A stretch of 64,000 bases of DNA, taken from NCBI GenBank assembly GCA_036346225.1, contig JARFIW010000108.1, forward strand, positions 1,984,001 through 2,048,000, given 5' to 3'. Positions within the stretch are counted from its first letter, which is position 1. Each line of letters starts with the position of its first letter. The DNA comes from Platerodrilus igneus. Lineage: Eukaryota; Arthropoda; Insecta; Coleoptera; Lycidae. Made by a program: the position numbers and the translations under genes. Shown piece after piece: positions 46,828 through 56,550 of the stretch. The notes beneath the pieces were generated by a model, which did no database searches, was not told where the DNA came from, and was given only the letters and a program-made list of their open reading frames with translations.

Positions 46828-47387
46828 TGTTACATTCCAAATTTGGAAATGTACATTGTTAAATACATGAGTAAATTTTCGCGAATATTTTCAAATGAAC
46901 TTGTTCATTTCCGTCATTCCGGACAGTTGCGTTTGCGCAAGAGAATGCACAGGCGCGGAGTGAATGGCGCAAGTGCGCGATGTGTAATACGACGTCATTA
47001 TACTACAAAGCCTAAAGCCGAGAACAGCTACCTGTGTCGTGTATTGGTCTTTTCTCTTTTTTAGGATGTAGGTTCCCTTTTATCTTTATCTTCGAGTACC
47101 TTTACCTGTATCCTTTCCGCCCTACCTACGAACGAACGAAAGAGGAGGGACGAATAAATTTGGACTCAACAATGACGTGATGTAACCCACACCAAGAAAA
47201 CAAGGAGATAGCCCTGGGATATAACTAAGGTGCGATTTAAGTGAGTACATTGCTTTATTTATTTTATAAATTGAGAATTGTTTCACTTTTAACGTGTTTG
47301 GTATTTGATAAAAATGTAGCGTAATTTGCCTCGTAATCATGTCATTTTAACAATTGCGCAATAATTTGAAACGCGGTAACCGTATCA
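46828..47387 (+). repeat. 5' LTR (560 bp) of nested element
   Basis: Starts TGTTACATTCCAAATTTGG with a hairpin (ACATTCCAAATTTGGAAATGT minus its end base), and ends GTATCA. It matches 48923-49484. AGAT occurs directly before (46824-46827) and after the 3' LTR (49485-49488). The primer-site candidate GTGACGCCCAATACATGTG follows. Confidence 0.9.
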
Positions 47388-47757
47388 GTGACGCCCAATA
47401 CATGTGTTGAAAATTAAATTCGTCTTAACTTCTAATTTATCCTGTAAGATGTTAGTTTTGAATATATTTATATTGGTGTAGAAAAATTAGGTTTTTCACT
47501 CAAATATCTAATAATTAATAATTTTTTAAATTTTTAGTGGCTTTTGGGTAGAAAAAATACAAACTTAGCAACACCGCATTTAGTAACTTATATCTTATGT
47601 TGAGGTGACATTTGATGGGCTTGGAATGTCAATCTAAATGATCAAGACCGCCATTTTTTAATAGTGTTTGTGTACTTTTCAGGTATACTATTTTAAACTG
47701 AATTAATTGACATTGGCATTTCTGTTGAATAATTACCTAACGTAATTTGGGATTAAA

Positions 47758-47793
<36 letters not shown>

Positions 47794-48163
47794 GTGTGTG
47801 TGTGTGTGTGTGTGTGTGCTTTTTTAGATTAAATAATTCGTTTTGTAAGTACCTCTATATATAGTTAACTTCATAGTTTATTTGCTATCCCTTATGAAAA
47901 TTTTTTTTGATATTATATAAAATTTGATTATATACCTGTTTTAACCAATTTCGGTTTAGTTTATTGAAAGCTGTTTTTAGTTAAAATTTTAGTTAACTAT
48001 CATATTATTTTTGTTTGCCATGATTTTAAACCGTCTTCTTATAATCTTATAATTAATTATAGGTTACAGATTCTTTCTTAGAGAAAATGTTGTCCTTAAC
48101 ACAACACCGTAATCCCCTGAAACTTGATCTTGGTATATCTACTTTCTTAAACACTATAGTACA
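47388..48163 (+). other. leader with compound (TA)n(TG)n array
   Basis: AT-rich leader between primer site and gag. A compound microsatellite, TA at 47759-47790 then TG to 47817, lies inside it. No ORF. Confidence 0.7.
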
Positions 48164-48778
48164 ATGAATACCGTACACCTTAAAGCTTTTGAAATGATCT
48201 TTGAGTTGGATTCGCGGAATATTCAAGCGGTAACCAACCAAAAAGATAGGCGATTGCAGTTAAAAGCTATATTAGCTCAAGGAGCTAACAGTCAATCAGT
48301 TCCTCGTGTAATAGTCTCTAATCTACCTCAAAATACCTTTGAAATTAAACAATCTCTTGACGACATTAATAATATACTTCATAAAAAAAATGCAGAACTA
48401 ACAGAGATAAAGCTTAAACGCATTAGGTCGCGTATAACGCATTTGAAACAGCGAATAGATTTATTGTCGTTATTTAACGATGAACAAGCTAACGAAACCA
48501 AACAAACTTTCATATCTGACGTTCTCTTACTTGAAGGAATCGTCCTCAAAAGACTTAACCTAGATTTAGATGTAAATTTACCTACTGTTCTTTCTAATTT
48601 AACAATTTTCCAACCTATATCGTCTGCGATACCAGTATACAAATGGGGTATAACTTTTCTGGGCTTTGATTCCCAAATCTCGTTAAGGTCATTCTTAGAT
48701 AAAGTAAATGATTTTAAAACTGTACAGCCGAAGAATTATTTGTCTCTGCAGACGAATTATTTTCCGGTTCCGCTTTGA
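48164..48778 (+). CDS. Gag, truncated, of nested LTR element
   Basis: A 204-residue frame. An N-terminal half rich in charged helices (LKRIRSRITHLKQRIDLL) resembles a coiled coil. Residues about 160-192 hold SAIPVYKWGITFLGFDSQIS and LRSFLDKVNDF, the start of the Gag capsid core (P-V-x-K-W-G ... F-L-x-x-V), comparable with PVWEWNLKFSG at 24495. The rest of Gag and all of Pol are missing; only about 145 bp separate the stop from the 3' LTR. The element therefore cannot encode its own replication enzymes. Confidence 0.75.
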   Translation: MNTVHLKAFEMIFELDSRNIQAVTNQKDRRLQLKAILAQGANSQSVPRVIVSNLPQNTFEIKQSLDDINNILHKKNAELTEIKLKRIRSRITHLKQRIDLLSLFNDEQANETKQTFISDVLLLEGIVLKRLNLDLDVNLPTVLSNLTIFQPISSAIPVYKWGITFLGFDSQISLRSFLDKVNDFKTVQPKNYLSLQTNYFPVPL

Positions 48779-48922
48779 TTTGGGATAGAAATATACAAAA
48801 CCAGATTTTTACCTAAGAAGGATTAGTTAGTTAGTTAGTCAGGCTTTAAATTTTTAGTTTTTACCGTGCTAACAGTCTTTTTCTGTTTTTAAGATTTTTT
48901 TCTTTTATGGCTTTGTTGCGAT

Positions 48923-49484
48923 TATTACATTCCAAATTTGGAAATGTACATTGTTAAATATGCGAGTAAATTCCCGCGAATTTTTTCAAATAAACTTATT
49001 AATTTTCGTCATTCCGAAGAGTTGCGTTTGCGTAGGAGAATGCGCAGGCGCGGAGTGAATGGCACAAGTGCGCGGTGTGTAATACGACGTCATTATACTA
49101 CGAAGCCTGAAGCCAAAAACAGCTACCTGTATCGTGTATCTATCTTTTCTCTTTTTTAGGATGTAGGTTTCCTTTTATCTTTATCTTTGAGTACCTTTAG
49201 CTGTATCTTTCCCGCCCTACCTACGAACGAACAAAGGAGGAGGGACGAATAAATTTGGACTCAACAATGACGTGATGTAACCCACACAAAAAAAAACAAG
49301 GAGATGGCCCTGGGATATAACTAAGGTGCCATTTAAGTGAGTACATTGCTTTATTTATATTATAAATTGAGAATTGTATCACTTTTAACGTGTTTGGTAT
49401 TTGATATAAATATCGCGTAATTTGCCGCGTAATTATGTTATATTAAACGATTGCGCAATAATTTGAAACGCGAGAACCGCAGCA
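48923..49484 (+). repeat. 3' LTR (562 bp) of nested element
   Basis: Copy of 46828-47387, beginning TATTACATTCCAAATTTGG (G to A at position 2 of the usual TG) and ending GCAGCA, then AGAT. Several dozen differences from the 5' LTR indicate an old insertion. The ORFs at 46843 and 48938 are the same LTR stretch. Confidence 0.9.
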
Positions 49485-49488
49485 AGAT

Positions 49489-49610
49489 CCGATACTCACA
49501 CCAACATTTTCTGAAATTATTCTGATTGAAACTCGACGATTTTCTCTAATCAGACCTTCTACATATGCCATATTTCTGTCTGTTGACGCAGTACACATTG
49601 CACATATTAA
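49489..49610 (-). pseudogene. mariner transposase, N-terminal part
   Basis: The minus-strand frame reads STDRNMAYVEGLIRENRRVS and IISENVGVSIGS, the second helix-turn-helix of mariner transposases. It continues in sense into 46827 after removal of the nested LTR element. Similarity ends at about 49610, so the first DNA-binding helices and the 5' terminal repeat are lost. Confidence 0.8.
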
Positions 49611-49614
49611 ATTT

Positions 49615-50290
49615 TTCACAGCTACCTGAATTTCTAAGAATTTTTTAAATAGCATCATCTCCCAGAGAATTACCCTCATTTTAAGTTTTTTCACCAGCAG
49701 CGATTTCTGAGCGTCCTTATAAATTTTTCAGCCATGCGAACTATCAAATTAGTCTAAAATTTTACGCAGAATCTGAATTCGCAAACAGATTTAAAATCCG
49801 ATCACCCCTTACCGTTTTACACACATACCCTCTAGCAAACATACCGCCACCGCACCACTAATCGCTTTTAATATTATATCATACTTTCTATCTTGTTTAG
49901 CTTATCTTGTTTGGTGTCAATTAATATTAGATTTTTCTCAGCTACCTGAATTTCTATAAATTTTTTAAATTGCATCATCCCTCAGGAAACTACCCTCATT
50001 TTAAGATTTTCTACCAACAGCCATTTCTGACCGTTCCTATAAATTTTTTAGCCATGCAACACATCAAATTAGTCTAGAATTTTACGCAAAATTCGAATCT
50101 GTAAATAGATTTAAAACCCAACCGCCCTTTACCGTTTTACACACATACCCTCTAGCGAACATATAAAAGATTATTTTTGTTTCTTTCGCAACAAATGCAC
50201 CTTTTTTGGTATCAACTAATATTGGATTATTCTAGGGAGTCCGAATCGGTAAATAGATTTTCAATAGGGCCACCTCTTACAAAGGTCCCA
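49615..50290 (+). repeat. 317-bp tandem repeat, about 2.3 units
   Basis: The block from CAGCTACCTGAATTTCT through CATCAAATTAGTCTA to ACACACATACCCTCTAGC occurs at 49619-49837 and 49937-50155. A third, partial unit with TAAATAGATTTTCAATAGG begins near 50238. Period is about 317 bp. It caps the truncated mariner. Confidence 0.8.
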
Positions 50291-50755
50291 AGTCTCCAAA
50301 TTTTTACTCATCTATATTTAACTCCATTTTAAAACCTTTTTTTCGCTACCTAAGACATATGCTTTAACCAACCATTTCCCAAAAATCTAAAACCACTGGA
50401 ATTTTAGAAATGAACCTTTTATAAGCTATAAGTGTTTGATATTTAAAACCATTTTTAAACAGTAATGTTTTGTTTTTAGAATAATATAAAACATTCCAAA
50501 GTAATGTGTTTTTAATATATAAATGGGAAGGTCGAGTTTAGCAACAAGAACCACACTCTTTAATTAGAATATTCAATACGACTTTTAAAATTTTAAAACT
50601 TTTCTGGTTTTACATATAGTTAACTTGATACTAAATAGGTACTTTGGAAAATACAATTCGTATCTGAACTAATTTCTTGTCGAAGAGACCCCAAACCTCT
50701 AATTTTTATCCATTTATATTTAACTCCATCATTAAAACCTTTTTTTGCTAAAAAG
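50291..50755 (+). repeat. short duplication in AT-rich spacer
   Basis: TATATTTAACTCCAT with following AAAACCTTTTTTT occurs near 50325 and again near 50723, with related flanks (CCCAAGTCTCCAAATTTTTA against CCCAAACCTCTAATTTTTA). The copies are about 400 bp apart. Confidence 0.5.
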
Positions 50756-50761
50756 AAATAC

Positions 50762-51070
50762 TTAACATATATCTTTGTGTTCCCATGCATAAGTTAATAC
50801 ACTTCCAGGGATGACGTTACGCTTGTCATCTTCGCTCGATAAACTAATTTTATTAAATAAGCTGCGTGTACAAATCATGTTTTTTACTCCGGATACATAC
50901 GCCGGCAGGTACTCGATACCGCCCAAATAAAAAGTTAGATGCTTGGTGACTGTTAACTTCTGCTTCCCTCGTGTATACCCCGGCACATCCCTGCCCATGC
51001 GCACACCTGCCCATGCGTACTGCCGATGCGCACCCCTCTCTATGCGACTGCAATTTCGTTGTAACGTCAT
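50762..51070 (-). CDS. unidentified ORF
   Basis: A 102-codon minus-strand frame of GC-richer composition. The N-terminal part is encoded by a CATGCGCAC-type short repeat (51000-51050) and may be non-coding. The remainder (LTFYLGGIEYLPAYVSGVKN and VLTYAWEHKDIC) looks protein-like. It directly abuts a fragment of the 32-kb inverted-arm element, so it may come from an autonomous relative. I do not recognise it. Confidence 0.3.
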   Translation of the reverse strand: MTLQRNCSRIERGAHRQYAWAGVRMGRDVPGYTRGKQKLTVTKHLTFYLGGIEYLPAYVSGVKNMICTRSLFNKISLSSEDDKRNVIPGSVLTYAWEHKDIC

Positions 51071-51241
51071 AGCCTTTTATAAATAAAGAGTAATGTAATA
51101 CTATTCTATAATTTTTATTCCGACATTATACATAACAAAATTTAAAAATATTTGATGCCAAGCATGGAGTCATTTAAACTTAATTTTAATACAAAGTTAT
51201 ACACAGAAAAACAGTCCTTTCTTTATGTTTGTTAGGAGTGG
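51051..51241 (-). repeat. third copy of an inverted-arm segment
   Basis: Matches 32950-33135 in the same orientation (ACGTCATAGC, TAATGTAATACTATT, GACATTATACATAACAAAAT, GCATGGAGTCATTTAAACTT) and 35940-36110 in inverse. It corresponds to the 3' untranslated part of the arm gene. It shows the family is dispersed. Confidence 0.8.
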
Positions 51242-52299
51242 TTTTAATCTTATATCATCCTCATATTAATCATAATAATCCTATTAATAAATTTAGCGTA
51301 TGCTTAGAAAGTCGAATCCATTGGTAAACATAAGTTAGCTAGATTTGGCAAGTTTTAAGTCAACTCTTCAGGTAAGCAGAGATTGCGGCTGCTATCCGAT
51401 ATTACGAATCCCTCCACTTTTACTTTTTGCTAGTGTCGTGTTGATCAGATCAGACAGTTAATGTTAGAAATACAATTATTTGAACTACGGCTTTAGCTTT
51501 AGGTTATACATTTTATTCATGATTAATTAATTTTGAGGTTAAATTTATTTATAGCGCGTTTATTTTCGCATTTAAACCCAATGCAGTACCTTCGGGTGGA
51601 GCGCTGGGGACGTGGCTACTAGTGCAGTAGATCCTACTTCCGATATATTGTTAGAAAACAATCATTGCCCATATCGTGTGAACGTCGAGTAATTGCACTC
51701 CTTCCCACGCTTTACAAATTTAAATGAATGAGGTGGGAGTGGCGTCCCCGGCGTCTCCGCTATACTCACTAACTTATTTTTAATTTTCGCAAATTGAATC
51801 TGCTCGCTTTTTGATTTAAACTCATTTGTGTTGTTTGAATAGAAAAATGTTGAAAATTTCTTAACAACTTTTACTCTACACATGAGAAACAAAAATTAAA
51901 AATTTTTTACCTCCATTGAAGACATCTTCCATCTTGATATGCGATACTGAAAAATAAAAAAAAATCTATAACATTCGATGACTTAGACTCTAGGAAAAGA
52001 GCTAATGATAAACTAGGCCGATTTAAATTTTTGACAGTGATCTGTTGGATACTAAAACTCAAATAAATCAGTGAGATCAGTGCAGGAATAATGAGGGAGT
52101 TTGTCAGAAGTAGCTTTCTTTCTATCGCGATCGACAGTTATTAACAGTAGGATACTAATATCAAAAGATCCTGATGTTCTAAACAATCAACCAATCAATA
52201 ATTTGTTAATTATCAACTATACGTTGGCCTTTGGCCCAACCTAGTTGTATGTTTTTTTAAGAATTTTATCAAATTTTCATAAAACTTCACGTTTCCTTG
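51242..52299. other. spacer with a SINE tail scrap and a minus ORF
   Basis: At 51579-51610 AATGCAGTACCTTCGGGTGG followed by AGCGCTGG matches the 3' tail of the SINE family. A minus-strand frame at 51662-51892 has a basic, KTP-rich character (KFSTFFYSNN, TPGTPLPPHSF) with no assignable domain. The rest is AT-rich. Confidence 0.4.
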
Positions 52300-53640
52300 C
52301 AAAGCAGGAGTGGTGGCTTAGAGTCTTTGTTTTGTCGTCCTCTAAAGGTAGTATGAAGTTGGTTGTGGTATGTTTTGAGCGGCTGTGCTTTGTTTGAATG
52401 AGTTCTCATGATGAGCAGTTGGTCTCAAAAGTTCTTCAGAGGCGTGAGATCAAAGGGCAAGAGTGACTGAGGTGTCTACGTGTCTCTAAGCATTGGATAT
52501 TGCAACAACAGTAGGGAGATAAAATACGGTAAATTTGGTTTAATTTCTGGCGAAATTTGCTATGTCCGGTGAGGAATTGTATGGTTGACAGGTTGAATAG
52601 GGGAATGTGCGTGAATATCAATCATGTGGGAGAAGAGTTTAAAGGAGTATCTGTCTGATGTCTGTGTAGAGCGTGATTCGAGTGGAACATGAAACGGTTT
52701 ATTAGGGATTTAGTTTCTATTCTAGATAAGATGCAATCCTAAAGGGTTATGGGGAGATTACGTTTCAAGTTTGTATATTCAGATGTTCGAATTTAGTGTG
52801 AGTTCTATAGAAGGAATTAGTATGAGAAAATAAAGGGCCCTGGTAGAAGCGGTTCTGTAGGATTGGGACTAATAGAGGAAGAATGGTCTATTAAATATAT
52901 AGAGCTAATTTCTTCTAGATGGGGGAGTCAACGAAAAGCAAGAGTCTACAGTCCATCAAATTATAAGAATCACAACTTGGTTGAAGATGAGTTTGCACGT
53001 TGTGAGAGGTGTAGATTTTGTAGGATGATTTTAATCTTGCCACGTAGTTTGGTAAGATGTGTGTTGGTTTTAAGGCAGGTATCTATGCGGAGGCCAATGT
53101 ATGGTGTAGTTGAAGGAAGATGGGTGAAGGGGGGATTATATATATAAACTTTGGGGCTACCGTGGAGATCAAGGAAGCCTTTTAGAAAGAGCATCTTATA
53201 TTTGTTTGAGGAAAGGTGCTGTTTGTTCATGGCAGACCAGGATTCGATAAAGATCAGAAGTAAATTCTATGAAGGCTTGGAAGTTTCCGTGGATAGCGAA
53301 GGCAATATCATCGGCATATGAAGGGGTAAATATATTGGGCATGCTTAGGTTTAGGAGAAGGTTGAGGAAAGACGTGATCCTTATGGATGATAAAGTTTTG
53401 CAGACGGAATTAAAGTCTGAAGAACTGGTGGCAGTGAGAAATTATGCAGGATTTTATAATACAAATAAATGTTACAAGGGAAATTGGATATTCAGAGTTG
53501 ATTTAGAAGATTTGGGCACCAAGGGAGGGCAAAGGCCGAGTAAAAATCGAAGAACAATGATATTACGTATTTATAAAGAGAGGATTTGGTGCTTATGATA
53601 AGTGAGCGTAAGGCCTAGGCGGATACCGTGAAACCGTGGA
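52300..53640 (-). pseudogene. jockey/R1-like LINE, RT to C-terminus
   Basis: On the minus strand, from right to left: the RT palm with YADDIAFAIHGNFQAF (about 53310-53265), then YIGLRIDTCLKTNTHLTKLR (thumb, from the frame 52970-53230), and at 52436-52621 the C-terminal RNase H/zinc region with FLTGHSKFRQKLNQ, YCCC, and ETRRHLSHSCP. This order is the second half of ORF2 of jockey/R1-type elements. Frameshifts and stops occur between pieces. The 5' half is absent. It is the same family as 59710-61932, oppositely oriented. Confidence 0.8.
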
Positions 53641-53654
53641 AAGCTTTTGGAGGG

Positions 53655-56550
53655 AAATTTCTAAATTTAAAGTTATAGGTTTAAAGTAGCCTAAGAACAT
53701 GTGACATATGCTCAGGAACCTTTCAAAATGACCCAAAAGGTTCGGTATATTTCAAAAAAAGAAAGTTGCCAAATTGTGAGGGCTGTAAAACAAGTGCTAT
53801 CAGATTAACAAAAGATTATTCGTCTTAAAAATGTTAGGAATTTGGAAATTTTTCAACATAATGACCCTTTAAACTAGTTCTCTACATCTCACGAGACAGT
53901 ACAGTACCGGGACCTGCAAACTAAATTTGTAAAAGCCTACAGTTTAAAAATTGAACTTCTAGAGCTCAACTAACTACAACTTTGTGACAATCCATTCAGA
54001 AAATTTTTCCTCGCACCATGGAAAATCAGCCTACTTCGAAATTAAACAAAATGTTGCCAGGGTGCGCCTACAACAAAATGTTGTTTGAGAATAACACCTC
54101 AGCTCAAAAATCTGGTAATTTTACAAATATGCAATAACATGATTCAGAATGTTATGTGCCTTGAAATTTTGGAAAACCAGGCACCGAAGAAAGCACCCGA
54201 AATAGGGCTGTAGAATATTAACAACTGTCTTTAGTTTACAAACCAAGAAAATTTTAAAATTATAGGTGCAACTATCCTAAACGCAAGTGATAAATATTGA
54301 AGGAGCTTCCAAAATGACACAGAGGAATTTTCGTTTTACATTAAAGGCAAAAACGCGATTGCCAGAATGCGCGAGCTGTAAAACAAAAAGATTTGAGAAT
54401 AATAAACGATAAAATGACAACTTTTCTACGTTCCCTTAAATTTTAGAAAACCAGGTAGAAGTGGGAACGTTTAAATTGGGTGACAAAATTTTCAGTAAGG
54501 CTACAGCTGAAGCCATTCAGGAAAATTGAAATTCTGGTGTGTAAACTAGCTTAGAAGTGCGTGACAAAATATTCCAAAAATTTTTCGAAATGTCTTTAGA
54601 ATCGACTTATTTTAAATGCAAAAAAAGGTAGTGGGGTGCGAGTGTAGTTAAGAAAATGGGGTTTGCGAAAAAGACGAGGTGGTTCCATTTTTAAAAGTTT
54701 GAAGTTTTGGAGTAAAATAAAAAATGCTATCTCAGGCGAAAGATCATTGGGAGCGAAGAAATAGACATGTTGTGTACTTAGAAAAACCTTTAATTTACCA
54801 ACCCGAAAATTTTAAAATTTTGATTGTAGCAAGCCCTCGTACATACTGAGGAAGTTTTCAACGTGACATCCAGCAGATCGGCACATTTTAAAAGTAAAGA
54901 AAAACAAAGTGGTTCCATTTTTACATTCTGGAAAGTTTGAAGTTTTGGAGTAAAATGAAAAATGCTGGATCAGGCGAAGGATCATCAGGAGCAAAGAAAT
55001 AGAGTTTTAGAGTACTTAGAAAAACCTTTAACTTACCAACTCGGAAATTTTAAAATTTTGATTATAACTAGTCGTCGTACATACTGAGGAAGGTTTCAAC
55101 GTGACATCCAGCAGATCGACACTCTTAAAAGTAAAGAAAAAAACACTCGAAATGATGTTTGATGATTATAAAAGAGACCTCTATCTCCATCTAAAAAATT
55201 GCTATAAATTCTGAGATCCTTGAGAACGGCAAAATTGTGCTAAAGGAAACCCTCAGATTAAAGACCCAGCAAATGTAAAAATGTTTACTGCAAGTAGCCT
55301 CAAGGCATTAAACATCTTCAGAAAACTTTTAAACTTCGTGTTCCTAAGAGAAGCAAAATTGAAAGAAGGGAGTGGTTTTCCAACGTGGACATTGCATTCG
55401 CTTTACGACCTAAGCCTCGTTCTTAATAACTCGGCTCTTTAGCGATATGCCTACAAGGTTTTGAAAAGACATCGTTTTTCCACTGCTCGACGGCTGTAAA
55501 AGATTTACAGAGATTTTCAAAAGGATACTTTTACGAGGGTTTTTTAGAAGTGACAGAGGCGTTGGGCCAAATACAGCTCGTTTGAATATTTAATTCATTG
55601 GACATAAACAACGTGTATCGGCCAAATAATAAGTGAGTTAAATCAGCTTTTATTAAACGTCACTCGAATATTGGTGTAACTTCAAGTTGAAAATCGCAGT
55701 TGTCCGAAAACCAAGCTACTTGTATTTTTTCAAATTTAGCAAAATCGACAGTGCTGATTGGAAATGTAAGTATTGGACCGCATGTTTGAGAAAAAATTTT
55801 ATCACAAAAAAAACTAACAATTTTGCTGCATTAGAATATGTATTTTAAGAAAGGTTGATAGTTAAGAAAGTTTATGAGGTTATGATGATGTGGATATTGA
55901 TTGCTTTTTGTGCACCACTAGAAACTTGAAATGTAGAGTTCCGAAATGGACAATCAAATGTTTGAGACGAAAAACTGCTTTTCCAGTAAGCATTGATGCA
56001 GCCCATAACATGATTTTGCACAACGGAAGGGCTAACTTTAAACGCATAGCAAAGATATAAAAAATTATATAAGAACATATTCTTCAAATTGTATACCAAG
56101 ATTTTGACATGGGAAGAAATGATATAAAGAATATTTTCTAAAATTTCTCAAAACAGACAGAATTACATAAAATATTTTTTAAAATTACCCAAAATATCGA
56201 GAGTATCTTGGAGGAATAGCACCATTGTTAAATTACCATCATATCGGTGATAATTTTGTCGATTTTTGGGATCGGGTCAACACCGTGGTCCAAATGTACA
56301 TTTATCACTATAACTTAATATGAAAACATTGGCATCTTGGAGACAAAGGAATCTGTGGCTGAAAATCGTATTTTGGCAACCCATCGTCGCCGTTCTGAGA
56401 GCTGAACAATTACGACAAGCTGTTGTCAGACAGAAATATTTGTTACATCTCCTGCGACAAAAACAGAAAGTTTTGTACACGCTTGCTGAGACTAAAACTA
56501 AGTCTACTAGTGAGTATTCCAAGTGAACATTGCTAAGTAAAGAAGAATTT
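53655..56550 (+). repeat. higher-order repeat, copy 1
   Basis: Homologous along its length to 56551-59178. Internally it is built of diverged monomers starting near 53665, 53950, 54250, 54527, 54803, 55043 and 55277 (spacings 234-300). The monomer opening reads GAAAATTTTAAAATTATAGG, then GCAACTAGCCT-like, then GTGACA, with a later GCTGTAAAACAA block. The last kilobase is unique to the unit. The 68-codon frame at 56320-56526 is not supported in copy 2. Confidence 0.8.
54690..55150 (+). repeat. recent monomer duplication in copy 1
   Basis: GTTTGAAGTTTTGGAGTAAA through CATACTGAGGAAG to CCAGCAGATCG occurs at about 54700-54880 and again at 54942-55122, period about 242 bp, with high identity. Copy 2 has only one (57612-57800). 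Confidence 0.8.

Noticed and set aside
46843..47064. 73-codon ORF, repeated at 48938-49159
   Set aside because: Again an LTR stretch found twice because the LTR is duplicated; arginine-rich but without a recognisable domain.
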